From the NCBI RefSeq assembly GCF_030908215.1, contig NZ_JAVFJK010000002.1, positions 186,001 to 250,000 of the forward strand: 64,000 bases of DNA. The letters run 5' to 3'. Shown piece by piece: positions 17,516-24,773 of this stretch. Under the pieces are notes generated by a model that saw only the letters and a program-made list of their open reading frames with translations, ran no database searches and was not told the DNA's origin. Within the stretch, counting starts at the first letter, position 1. Each line of letters starts with the position of its first letter. Both the position numbers and the translations under genes were made by a program. Source of the DNA: Sinomonas sp. ASV486 (lineage in GTDB: Bacteria > Actinomycetota > Actinomycetes > Actinomycetales > Micrococcaceae).

Positions 17516-18010
17516 GTGGGCTGGCTCGTTCGGCCGGCCGCACCCCGGGACCTCGCGGCGATCAACGCCGTCTCGCGCGCGGCCGGGCGGCCCGAGTGGG
17601 ATCCCACGGCCGTCGCGCCGGCGTCGGACCGCTGCGCCGTCGTCGCCCTCGCTGCCGGCGTCCTGGTAGGCGCCGCCAAGACCCACCGCTATCCGCTCGC
17701 CGACGGCGACGCGCCCGCCGGGCACTACCTCGGCGGCGTCGTGGTGCATCCGGACGCCCGACGCCGCGGCGCGGGGCGGGCCCTCACGGCCGCGCGCCTT
17801 GCGTGGATCTGGGAGCTCGCGGACGTGGCCTACTACATCGCCAACGCGCGCAATGCGGCGTCGATCGCACTGCACGCGGGGTTCGGGTTCTTCCCGATCG
17901 CCGCGGGGCCACAGTTCCATGGCGTGACGTTCGACGGCGGTCGCGGGCTCGTGCTCGCCGCCCGCCGACCGGATTCGGCGCGGCAGAGGGGCCGCGCACT
18001 CGAGACGTGA
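17516..18010 (+). CDS. GNAT family N-acetyltransferase
   Basis: The product is about 164 residues from a GTG at 17516 with GAGGG five bases upstream; a GTG at 17480 is an alternative. The GNAT acetyl-CoA site appears as YLGGVVVHPDARRRGAGRALTAARL. The C-terminal NARNAASIALHAGFGF is the usual last beta-strand/helix region. The acceptor is unknown. The stop codon TGA lies inside the first unit of a tandem repeat (18003-18066). It follows the aminotransferase by 40 bases and is probably cotranscribed. Confidence 0.8.
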   Translation: MGWLVRPAAPRDLAAINAVSRAAGRPEWDPTAVAPASDRCAVVALAAGVLVGAAKTHRYPLADGDAPAGHYLGGVVVHPDARRRGAGRALTAARLAWIWELADVAYYIANARNAASIALHAGFGFFPIAAGPQFHGVTFDGGRGLVLAARRPDSARQRGRALET

Positions 18011-18066
18011 CCCCGCAACCCGTCAGACGTGACTCCGCAACCCTGAGACGTGACCACGCAACCCTG
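18003..18066. repeat. three tandem 21/22-bp repeats, first overlapping a stop codon
   Basis: Three units start at 18003 (22 bp), 18025 and 18046 (21 bp each), consensus AGACGTGACYCCGCAACCCTG. Read on the minus strand and rotated they become TCACGTCTCAGGGTTGCGGG, which aligns with the unit at 35332. The TGA of the first unit is the stop of the acetyltransferase gene. The array lies between convergent genes. Confidence 0.75.
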
Positions 18067-18095
18067 CTGGGGGCGGGAGGCTGTGGCGGCCGCCC

Positions 18096-18743
18096 TCAGG
18101 CCGAGGCCTGGTCCAGGTCCAGGGTGTGGAGGGTGTGATCGCGCTTGGTCGCGAGGTAGAAGGCGTTCGCCGCCGAGAGGTGCACGCCCGTGGGGACGCG
18201 CTCGGCAACCTCGATCCCGAGCGACTCGAGCTGGGCGGCCTTGTCCGGGTTGTTGCTCAGGAGCCGGATCCGCGTGGCGCCCACGACCCGGAGCATCTGT
18301 GCGGCGGCACGGTAGTCCCGCTCGTCCTCGCCGCGACCTAGAGCGCGGTTCGCGGCGTAGGTGTCGAGACCCTGGTCCTGGAGCGCATAGGCGTCGAGTT
18401 TGGCGTACAGCCCGATCCCCCGGCCCTCCTGGCGCAGGTAGAGCAAGAACCCGCCCGCCCCGGAGATGCGCTCGGCGGCCTCGCGCAGCTGGGGCCCGCA
18501 GTCGCAGCGCTGGGAACCCAGCACGTCCCCCGTGAGGCACTCGCTATGCGGACGCACAAGGGGCGGCTCACCGCCGTCGGCCGCCCGGGCCAGCGCGCCC
18601 TCCCAGTCGCCGAGCCCGAGCAGGAGGTGCTCCCGGTGGTCGGCGAGGTGTCGGAACGTGAAGACGTCCGCCGTGGTGGCGAACCCGTCGCCGAAGCGAA
18701 GGGGAACCCGCACGCGCGTGCGCACCTCTGGTCTTGCTGGCAT
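18096..18743 (-). CDS. ribA: GTP cyclohydrolase II
   Basis: This is the first enzyme of riboflavin synthesis, turning GTP into the diaminopyrimidinone with release of formate. The 215-residue stand-alone RibA shows the zinc ligands Cys69, Cys80 and Cys82 (SECLTGDVLGSQRCDCG) and the catalytic RQEGRGIGL at 104-112. It is not fused to a DHBP synthase domain as in many actinobacterial RibBA proteins, so it may be an accessory copy. It diverges from a flavoprotein gene across a 79-base, relatively AT-rich gap. Confidence 0.92.
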   Translation of the reverse strand: MPARPEVRTRVRVPLRFGDGFATTADVFTFRHLADHREHLLLGLGDWEGALARAADGGEPPLVRPHSECLTGDVLGSQRCDCGPQLREAAERISGAGGFLLYLRQEGRGIGLYAKLDAYALQDQGLDTYAANRALGRGEDERDYRAAAQMLRVVGATRIRLLSNNPDKAAQLESLGIEVAERVPTGVHLSAANAFYLATKRDHTLHTLDLDQASA

Positions 18744-18822
18744 GGCGCCCTTCTCTCCGACGATCCGACGTTCTAAAATAGACTAATTCGATTTTACACA
18801 GAACGGCCATCAGGAGGCAGTC
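18744..18822. promoter_or_regulatory. AT-rich divergent promoter region, ribA / Rieske flavoprotein
   Basis: The gap is much richer in A and T than its surroundings. It contains TAAAAT (18774-18779), usable as a -10 box on the plus strand, and the complementary TATTTT on the minus strand. AAAAT and ATTTT flank an 11-base centre (about 18775-18795), a possible operator. AGGAGG (18812-18817) is the ribosome site of the rightward gene. Confidence 0.45.
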
Positions 18823-20343
18823 GTGACCGAATCTGCGCAATCCAAGGCCATGTCCCTGTGGGTTGCAACCGCGGAGGGCACCCAGTATTCCCGCCTCGAG
18901 GAAGACCTCGAGGTCGATGTCGCAGTGATCGGCGGCGGCATCGCCGGGCTCACGGCAGCCTACGAGCTCAAGCGCCGCGGCCTCACCGTCGCGGTTCTCG
19001 AGGGGTCCCGGATCGGCACCGGCGTCACAGGGAGCACCACGGGCAAGGTCACCTCGCTCCACCGCCTCGCCTACACCCAGCTGGCCGCGGATCACGGCAT
19101 GGAGGCCGCGCGCGCCTATGGACAGGCCAACGAGGCCGCCCTCGCCTACATCGCGGCGACCGTCGAGGCCGAAGGCCTCGAGTGCGGCTTCCGGCGAGTC
19201 TCGAACTACACCTACGCCGAGGCCGGCGGCGAGCATCTTGCGGCCGTCCGCGCAGAGGCCGAGCTCGCCGCGCGGCTCGGCCTCCCGGCTTCGTTCACCA
19301 CGGACGTCCCGCTCCCCTTCGCCACCCAGGGCGCCGTCCGCTTCGAGGACCAGGCCCAGTTCCATGCGATGAAGTACCTCCAGGGGCTCGCCCGGGCAGT
19401 CGACGGCGGCGACAGCGTCGTCGTCGAACGCACGCCTGTGCGCGCGGTCCACGACGGCACCCCGGCCGTGGCCGTGACCGACCACGGCACCGTCCGGGCG
19501 CGGGAGATCGTCGTTGCGACGAACGTCCCGATGGGCGACGGCGGCCGGTACAGCGGCCGCCTCACGATCCACCGCTCGTACATCGTCGCGAGCCCTGCCG
19601 ACGGACTGCCGGCCGACGCGACGTTCATCAGCGCCGACGAGCCCATGCGCTCGATCCTCACCACCCGCGAGGACGGGACGGACTATGTCCTCGTGGGCGG
19701 CGAGGGCCACCCCGCGGCGGAAGGAGACACCGGCGGAGGCTCTGCTGCGCGCCTCGAGCGGCTCGCCGAGTTCTCCCGCGAGCGCCTCGGCGGCGGCGAG
19801 CCAGCCTACCGCTGGTCCACCCAGGACACCCTCCCGGTGGACGGCCTCCCGTTCGCGGGCCCGCTGACTCCCGACTCGCGCCACCTGTACGTCATCACAG
19901 GCCTGCGCAAATGGGGTCTCACCAACGGCACAGCGTCCGCCCTCGTCGTCGCCGACGCGGTCACCGGCGCCGCGAGCGCCTGGGCCGGCCTCTTCGACAG
20001 CACGCGGAAACTCGGCCCGGCGTCCGCGCAGGGACGCGAACGAGCGGAGGCCGAGGCTCCCCTCCCGCCGTGGCGGGGCCTCCCGCGGCTCGCCCCCGGG
20101 GAGGGCGCCGTGTTCGACGTCGGAGGAAAGGCAACAGCGGTCTACGCGGACGCCGCCGGGGTCGTGCATGCCCTCTCGGCCCGCTGCACCCACCTGCGCT
20201 GCGTCGTCGAGTTCGCCCATGGCGCCGACGGCGCCGAGCCGACGTGGGACTGCCCGTGCCACGGCTCGCGGTTCGCCCTCGACGGTACGGTCATCCAGGG
20301 GCCGGCCGAGAAGGACCTGGCCCATCGCGACATGCCGGACTGA
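18823..20343 (+). CDS. FAD-dependent oxidoreductase fused to a C-terminal Rieske [2Fe-2S] domain
   Basis: The product has 506 residues. The first 400 form a DAO-type flavoprotein: VAVIGGGIAGLTAAYELKRR at about 33-52, GTGVTGSTTGKVTSLH with the FAD loop, and LYVITGLRKWGLTNGTASAL at the C-terminal flavin end. Residues 410-506 form a Rieske domain with ligands Cys455/His457 (CTHL) and Cys477/His480 (CPCHGSRF). This matches the YhfW type of oxidoreductase, function not settled. The start is GTG 18823 with AGGAGG six bases upstream. The neighbour, ribA, makes flavin precursor. Confidence 0.88.
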   Translation: MTESAQSKAMSLWVATAEGTQYSRLEEDLEVDVAVIGGGIAGLTAAYELKRRGLTVAVLEGSRIGTGVTGSTTGKVTSLHRLAYTQLAADHGMEAARAYGQANEAALAYIAATVEAEGLECGFRRVSNYTYAEAGGEHLAAVRAEAELAARLGLPASFTTDVPLPFATQGAVRFEDQAQFHAMKYLQGLARAVDGGDSVVVERTPVRAVHDGTPAVAVTDHGTVRAREIVVATNVPMGDGGRYSGRLTIHRSYIVASPADGLPADATFISADEPMRSILTTREDGTDYVLVGGEGHPAAEGDTGGGSAARLERLAEFSRERLGGGEPAYRWSTQDTLPVDGLPFAGPLTPDSRHLYVITGLRKWGLTNGTASALVVADAVTGAASAWAGLFDSTRKLGPASAQGRERAEAEAPLPPWRGLPRLAPGEGAVFDVGGKATAVYADAAGVVHALSARCTHLRCVVEFAHGADGAEPTWDCPCHGSRFALDGTVIQGPAEKDLAHRDMPD

Positions 20344-20381
20344 CCCGGGTCCCTGATCGGGCCGGGGACGCGGCCCGCCGC

Positions 20382-20489
20382 GGGCCGGGCGGGGCGCGCC
20401 CCCCCCCCCGCGGGCCCCGGGGGGGCGGGGGCCCGGGGGGGGGGGGGGGGGCCCCCCCCCCCCCCCCCCCCCCGGGGCCCCCGGGGCCG
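20382..20489. other. extreme G/C homopolymer tract (possible assembly artefact)
   Basis: The gap between two convergent genes consists almost only of G and C, including 17 G (20435-20451) followed directly by 22 C (20452-20473), plus several shorter runs. It would form a long perfect hairpin. A GC-rich terminator is expected here, but such runs are hard to sequence and the exact sequence should be doubted. Confidence 0.7.
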
Positions 20490-20491
20490 GC

Positions 20492-21508
20492 TCAGACCCG
20501 CTTGAGGAACGACTCGACCTTGGAGGGGTCCCGCTCGACGACGTCGCCCGACTCGGGGTGGACCAGTGCCTCGTCGACCCGCGCGAGGAGCGCCGGGTCG
20601 AGGACCACGCCGGAGGCCGTCGCGTTGTCGCGCAGCTGGTCCGGCTTCGACGCGCCCACGATCGCGGCCGAGACGTTCCTGTTCTGCAGGACCCACGCGA
20701 CCGCGAACGCCGCCATGGACAGGCCCGCCTCCTGCGCGAGCGGGCGCAGCGCCTGGACCCGCTCGAGCACTGCCGGCTGCAGGTAGCGATGGTCAGCCTT
20801 GACCGTTCCCTCGGCAGTCGAGAACCGGGACTCGGCCGGCGCCGCCTCGGCCCCCGGCAGGTACTTGCCCGTCAGGACTCCCTGCGCGATGGGCGACCAC
20901 ACGATCTGGCCGAGCCCCAGCTCCTCGGACAGCGGGACGATCTCGGGCTCGATGACCCGCCAGAGCATGTTGTACTGCGGCTGGTTCGACACGAGCTGGA
21001 TCCCGAGCTCCTTGGCAAGGGCGGCGGCCGCGCGGATCTCGTCGGCGGTCCACTCTGACACGCCAATGTAGTGGGCCTTGCCGGCGTGCACGATGTCCGC
21101 GAACGCGCCCATGGTCTCCTCGAGCGGCGTCTCGTAGTCGTAGCGGTGGGCCTGGTAGAGGTCCACGTACTCCGTGCGGAGGCGGCGGAGAGAGCCGTTG
21201 ATGGACTCCATGATGTGCTTGCGGGACAGTCCGCGGTCGTTCCTGCCCTCGCCCGTGGGGAAGTAGACCTTCGTGAAGATCTCGAGCCCCTCGCGGCGGA
21301 CGCCGGTCAGGGCCTCGCCGAGGGCGGTCTCGGCGCGGGTGCCGGCGTAGGCGTCGGCGGTGTCGAACGTCGTGATGCCCAGATCCAGGGCCGTGCGGAC
21401 GCACTCGGTGGCCGTCTCCTGGTCGATCTGGTCACCGTGCGTGACCCAGTTGCCGTAGGCGATCTCGGACACGTACATGCCGCTGGTGCCGAGGCGACGG
21501 TATTCCAT
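20492..21508 (-). CDS. aldo/keto reductase
   Basis: The 338-residue (alpha/beta)8 NADPH-dependent oxidoreductase begins MEYRRLGTSGMYVSEIAYG. It has the tetrad residues in TTFDTADAYAGTRAETALG (Asp, Tyr), the Lys in EIFTKVYFP and the His in DLYQAHRYDYETPLEETM, with NADPH-binding VWSPIAQGVLTGKY and AIVGASKPDQLRDN at the end. The layout is of the Kv-beta-subunit/YghZ-like group. GGAAGGA precedes the ATG. The natural substrate is unknown. It is convergent with the Rieske flavoprotein across the homopolymer region. Confidence 0.88.
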   Translation of the reverse strand: MEYRRLGTSGMYVSEIAYGNWVTHGDQIDQETATECVRTALDLGITTFDTADAYAGTRAETALGEALTGVRREGLEIFTKVYFPTGEGRNDRGLSRKHIMESINGSLRRLRTEYVDLYQAHRYDYETPLEETMGAFADIVHAGKAHYIGVSEWTADEIRAAAALAKELGIQLVSNQPQYNMLWRVIEPEIVPLSEELGLGQIVWSPIAQGVLTGKYLPGAEAAPAESRFSTAEGTVKADHRYLQPAVLERVQALRPLAQEAGLSMAAFAVAWVLQNRNVSAAIVGASKPDQLRDNATASGVVLDPALLARVDEALVHPESGDVVERDPSKVESFLKRV

Positions 21509-21637
21509 GGTGTTCCTTCCGCAGATGGGCTCGCGCAGTGAGCGTAGCCAGATGTCGCGCAGAAATCACGTGCCGGTCACGGAAAGGAAACACGCGCTCA
21601 CTACCGTTTTTCCATAACCTCAGAGCAAGGAGGCGGC

Positions 21638-22141
21638 ATGCAGACACATCCCAAGCTGATGATCCGTCGGGCCCCGTGGTCCAACCCCGTGGGGCGCGAC
21701 CTCCGCGCAGCCCAGCAGGCCGAGCTGGACGCCCGCTACGGCGACACCACCCACGAGCCCGGCAGTGCGCCGTCGGCCGCGGACCTCGCAATCTTCCTCA
21801 TCGCGTACGAGCGATCCACCGGCCAGCCCCTGGGCTGCGGCGGCCTGCGCTGGGTGGCGCCCACGACGGCGGAGGTCAAGCGTGTCTACGTTCTCCCCTA
21901 CGCACGGGGAGCGGGGATCGCGAGCTCCATCCTCACGGCCCTCGAGGCGGAGGCCCACACCTCCGGGATCACCCTCGTCCTGGCCGAGGCCGGCTCCGCG
22001 CAGCCCGACGGGAAGATGTTCTACGAGTCCGCCGGCTACCGGCGCATCCCCAACTTCGGGCCCTACCAGGAACTCGACGAGTCCCTCTGCTACGGAAAGC
22101 CGGTCATGAACCCCGTCCGCGTGCACGCGGTCGCCGGCTGA
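21638..22141 (+). CDS. GNAT family N-acetyltransferase
   Basis: The product is 167 residues. The acetyl-CoA motif reads VKRVYVLPYARGAGIASSILTAL. CGGLRWVAP forms the preceding strand, and KMFYESAGYRRIPNFGPY the final region. AAGGAGG stands six bases before the ATG. Its 3' end overlaps the predicted 3' end of the convergent FUSC gene by 38 bases; a homopolymer in that overlap may mean the FUSC end is misread. The substrate is unknown. Confidence 0.85.
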   Translation: MQTHPKLMIRRAPWSNPVGRDLRAAQQAELDARYGDTTHEPGSAPSAADLAIFLIAYERSTGQPLGCGGLRWVAPTTAEVKRVYVLPYARGAGIASSILTALEAEAHTSGITLVLAEAGSAQPDGKMFYESAGYRRIPNFGPYQELDESLCYGKPVMNPVRVHAVAG

Positions 22142-23378
22142 GGCCACGCAACGGCGGCCGCCCGTCGGCGGGGCGGCCCCCCCCGGGGGGCGCCCGCCGC
22201 CGCGCCCGGCCCCACTCGAGCTGCTCCTCCCGCGAGCGCCAGCGGATCCAGCGCCGCCACGCGTCCGGGGCGAGGACCACGCCGACGCCCACGACGGCTC
22301 CGATCGCGGTGTCGATGAACCGGTCGTGCAGGAGGTCCAAGGGGTTGACGTGTGCCACGAGGAGCGTGGACATGAGCGCGAGAGGCGTCACGCAGACCTG
22401 CGCGAGGAAGTACTGCCGCGCGATGAGCATCTCGGCCCCGAACTGGCACGCGGCGATGAATACGACCATGAGCCACGCCTCAGGCCGGATCGCCACGATA
22501 GCGGCGAGGACCACGAGGCCGACGACGGTGCCCAGCACACGCTGCAGGCCGCGGTTCACACGGTGGCGGGTCGTGTGGCCCACGAGCGGCACGACCGCCG
22601 CGACCATAGCCCAGTAGTTGTGCCCGAAGCCGAGGGCCTGTCCCACGATGGTCGCAATCGTCCCGGCGAGCGCGGCGGCGACGAGGTAACCGAGCGACTC
22701 GAGCCACAGGGCCCGCCTCTCCGCGGCGCCGAGGCGCACCAGCCATGCAGCCCGGAGACCAGCCCACGTCAGCGTGCTACGGTACCTCGGCACGATGCGG
22801 GACGCGATCCCGATGAGCAGGCTCAGGGCCACCGTCCCGGTGGCAGCGAGCATGGCCTCCCCGAGCGGCGGCTGGTGCGGGATCGAGGCGATGGCGGCGA
22901 ACGCGAAGATGTGGAACAGCGAGCCGGCCGGCCGCAGCCGCCAGTACCCCACGATGATCGTGCAGCCCCACGCGACGAGCGTGGTCCCGATGACGATCCC
23001 CCACGGGTTCATCGCCCCACCGGGACTCAGTCGCGCCGAGATAGTGGCAGCGAGGATGACGGCGAGCATGAGCACGCCCGCACGGGACTGCGCGACGAGA
23101 CGGACACGGTGTGGCTCGTTGCGGGCGTAGATGCCCGTGAACGCGCCGAAGCTCGCGAAGATCGCAAGGTCCAGCCGCCCGAGCACCACGAGCGTGATGA
23201 GCGGGATGAACACGCCCGCGGCGGCCCGGATCCCCACGTGGTGGTCGTTCTTCATCGGGCCGATGCTGAAGAGGAGGGTGTGCAGGAATCCCCGGCCGCG
23301 GGACACGGCAGCGGCGACTGGCCCGCTCGCGTGCGCGGCGCCGTCGTGCGTCGGGCTGCTCGGGGTGGGAGCGGTCAT
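22104..23378 (-). CDS. FUSC family membrane protein (possible 3'-end frameshift)
   Basis: The 424-residue integral membrane protein has a cytoplasmic N-terminus (1-40). Two clusters of hydrophobic helices follow, with VGIRAAAGVFIPLITLVVLG, FASFGAFTGIYARNEPHR and GHNYWAMVAAVVPLVGHTTR, as in the fusaric-acid-resistance/aromatic-acid exporter (FUSC) family. The last 30 residues are Arg/Gly/Pro-rich and run through C8G6 (22177-22190) into the opposite acetyltransferase gene, so the true end may be earlier or in another frame. The start at 23378 has GAGGG upstream and lies seven bases after the rlmN stop; the two are probably one operon. The exported compound is unknown. Confidence 0.8.
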   Translation of the reverse strand: MTAPTPSSPTHDGAAHASGPVAAAVSRGRGFLHTLLFSIGPMKNDHHVGIRAAAGVFIPLITLVVLGRLDLAIFASFGAFTGIYARNEPHRVRLVAQSRAGVLMLAVILAATISARLSPGGAMNPWGIVIGTTLVAWGCTIIVGYWRLRPAGSLFHIFAFAAIASIPHQPPLGEAMLAATGTVALSLLIGIASRIVPRYRSTLTWAGLRAAWLVRLGAAERRALWLESLGYLVAAALAGTIATIVGQALGFGHNYWAMVAAVVPLVGHTTRHRVNRGLQRVLGTVVGLVVLAAIVAIRPEAWLMVVFIAACQFGAEMLIARQYFLAQVCVTPLALMSTLLVAHVNPLDLLHDRFIDTAIGAVVGVGVVLAPDAWRRWIRWRSREEQLEWGRARRRAPPGGGRPADGRPPLRGLSRRPRARGRGS

Positions 23379-23385
23379 TCGGCCC

Positions 23386-24585
23386 TCACTCTGCCGCGGC
23401 GAGCTGGCCGCAGGCGCCGTCGATCTCCTTGCCACGCGTGTCGCGCAGGGTCGTGGGGATGCCGTGCGCGCGGAGGGTCTCGATGAACTCCTCCTGCACG
23501 GGCCGCTCGGACGAGGTCCAGATGGAGCCCGGGGTCGGGTTGAGCGGGATCGGGTTCACGTGGACCCACCCGCGTCCGCGCTGGTTGAGCTTCTTCGCGA
23601 GGAGGGCGGCGCGCCAGGCATGGTCGTTCATGTCCTTGATGAGCGCGTACTCGATGCTCACGCGGCGGCCGGTCTTCCGGTAGTACTCGTAGGCGGCGTC
23701 GAGGGCTTCGTCGACCTTCCAGCGGTTGTTGACGGGGATGAGCTCGTCGCGGAGCTCATCGTCCGGCGCGTGGAGGGACAGCGCGAACGTGACCGGGATG
23801 TCCTCGTCCGCGAGCTTGCGGATCGCAGGCACGAGGCCCACGGTCGAGACCGTGATGTTGCGCGCGCTCATACCCAGGCCCATCGGGACGGGGTCCACGA
23901 AGCGGTGGACAGCGTTCATGACGCGCTTGTAGTTCGCGAGCGGCTCGCCCATGCCCATGAAGACGATGTTGGTGACGCGCTCCTGCTCGTGTTCGGCAGT
24001 GCCCAGCTCCCCGGCAGCGATGAGCCGGTTCGCGGCGACGACCTGGTCCACGATCTCCGCGGTGGACATGTTGCGGGTCAGTCCGGCCTGGCCCGTGGCG
24101 CAGAACGGGCAGTTCATGCCGCAGCCGGCCTGGCTGGACACGCACAGCGTAATGCGGCCCGGATAGCGCATGAGCACGGACTCGACGAGCGCGCCGTCGA
24201 AAAGGCGCCAGAGGAACTTGATCGTGTTGCCGTCGTCCGTCTTGAGACGACGGACCTCGGTCAGCAAGGGCGGGAACAGCTCGCCGACGAGTTCCTCGCG
24301 GCCGGCCTTGGGCAGATCGCTCATGGCCTCGGGATCCGCGGTCCAGTGCTGGAAGTAGTGGGTGCTCAACTGCTTGGCGCGGAACGCCGGCAGGCCGAGC
24401 TCCTTGAGCTTCGCCTGACGCTCGGGCAGGCTCAGATCCGCGAGGTGCTGAGGCGGCTGCTTGACCCGGGGGGACGCGAACTGGAGCAGCGGGCGCCCCT
24501 CGGGGGTGCGCTGCTGCTCCCAGCCCTCGGCCGTGGGGAGGACCTGAGGACGGGGGGCATCGGGGGAGGCAGGGCTAGAAGTCAT
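23386..24585 (-). CDS. rlmN: 23S rRNA (adenine2503-C2)-methyltransferase, radical SAM
   Basis: RlmN methylates A2503 of 23S rRNA and A37 of some tRNAs. About 399 residues are seen, with the radical-SAM motif Cys155-x3-Cys159-x2-Cys162 (CGMNCPFC), [34 protein letters not shown], and the acceptor-type cysteine in DIDGACGQL-like sequence at the end (EIDGACGQL). An N-terminal extension of about 30 residues is normal in this group. The start is chosen at 24585, but the ATGs at 24594 and 24597 are possible because GGAAAGG directly abuts 24585. FUSC follows by seven bases. Confidence 0.93.
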   Translation of the reverse strand: MTSSPASPDAPRPQVLPTAEGWEQQRTPEGRPLLQFASPRVKQPPQHLADLSLPERQAKLKELGLPAFRAKQLSTHYFQHWTADPEAMSDLPKAGREELVGELFPPLLTEVRRLKTDDGNTIKFLWRLFDGALVESVLMRYPGRITLCVSSQAGCGMNCPFCATGQAGLTRNMSTAEIVDQVVAANRLIAAGELGTAEHEQERVTNIVFMGMGEPLANYKRVMNAVHRFVDPVPMGLGMSARNITVSTVGLVPAIRKLADEDIPVTFALSLHAPDDELRDELIPVNNRWKVDEALDAAYEYYRKTGRRVSIEYALIKDMNDHAWRAALLAKKLNQRGRGWVHVNPIPLNPTPGSIWTSSERPVQEEFIETLRAHGIPTTLRDTRGKEIDGACGQLAAAE

Positions 24586-24773
24586 CCTTTCCATCATCCC
24601 ATGCCCGTTTGGTCCAGAGCCAATCGGGGCACTATGATTCCGCTCTCTCACCGAACCCGCGCGCCTTGGCGGGGAAGGCCAAGACCCGCCGACTCAGGGA
24701 CGCAACCCACGTCAACCCGACAATCGCGGGGACCTCAGGCCGCTCAAGGCGCGCTGGCTCAGGGCGCGCGGGC

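Noticed and set aside
18568-20786. Long frames on both strands over the Rieske flavoprotein gene and the homopolymer tract
   Set aside because: They are frame shadows. The DAO and Rieske motifs lie only in the 18823-20343 frame.
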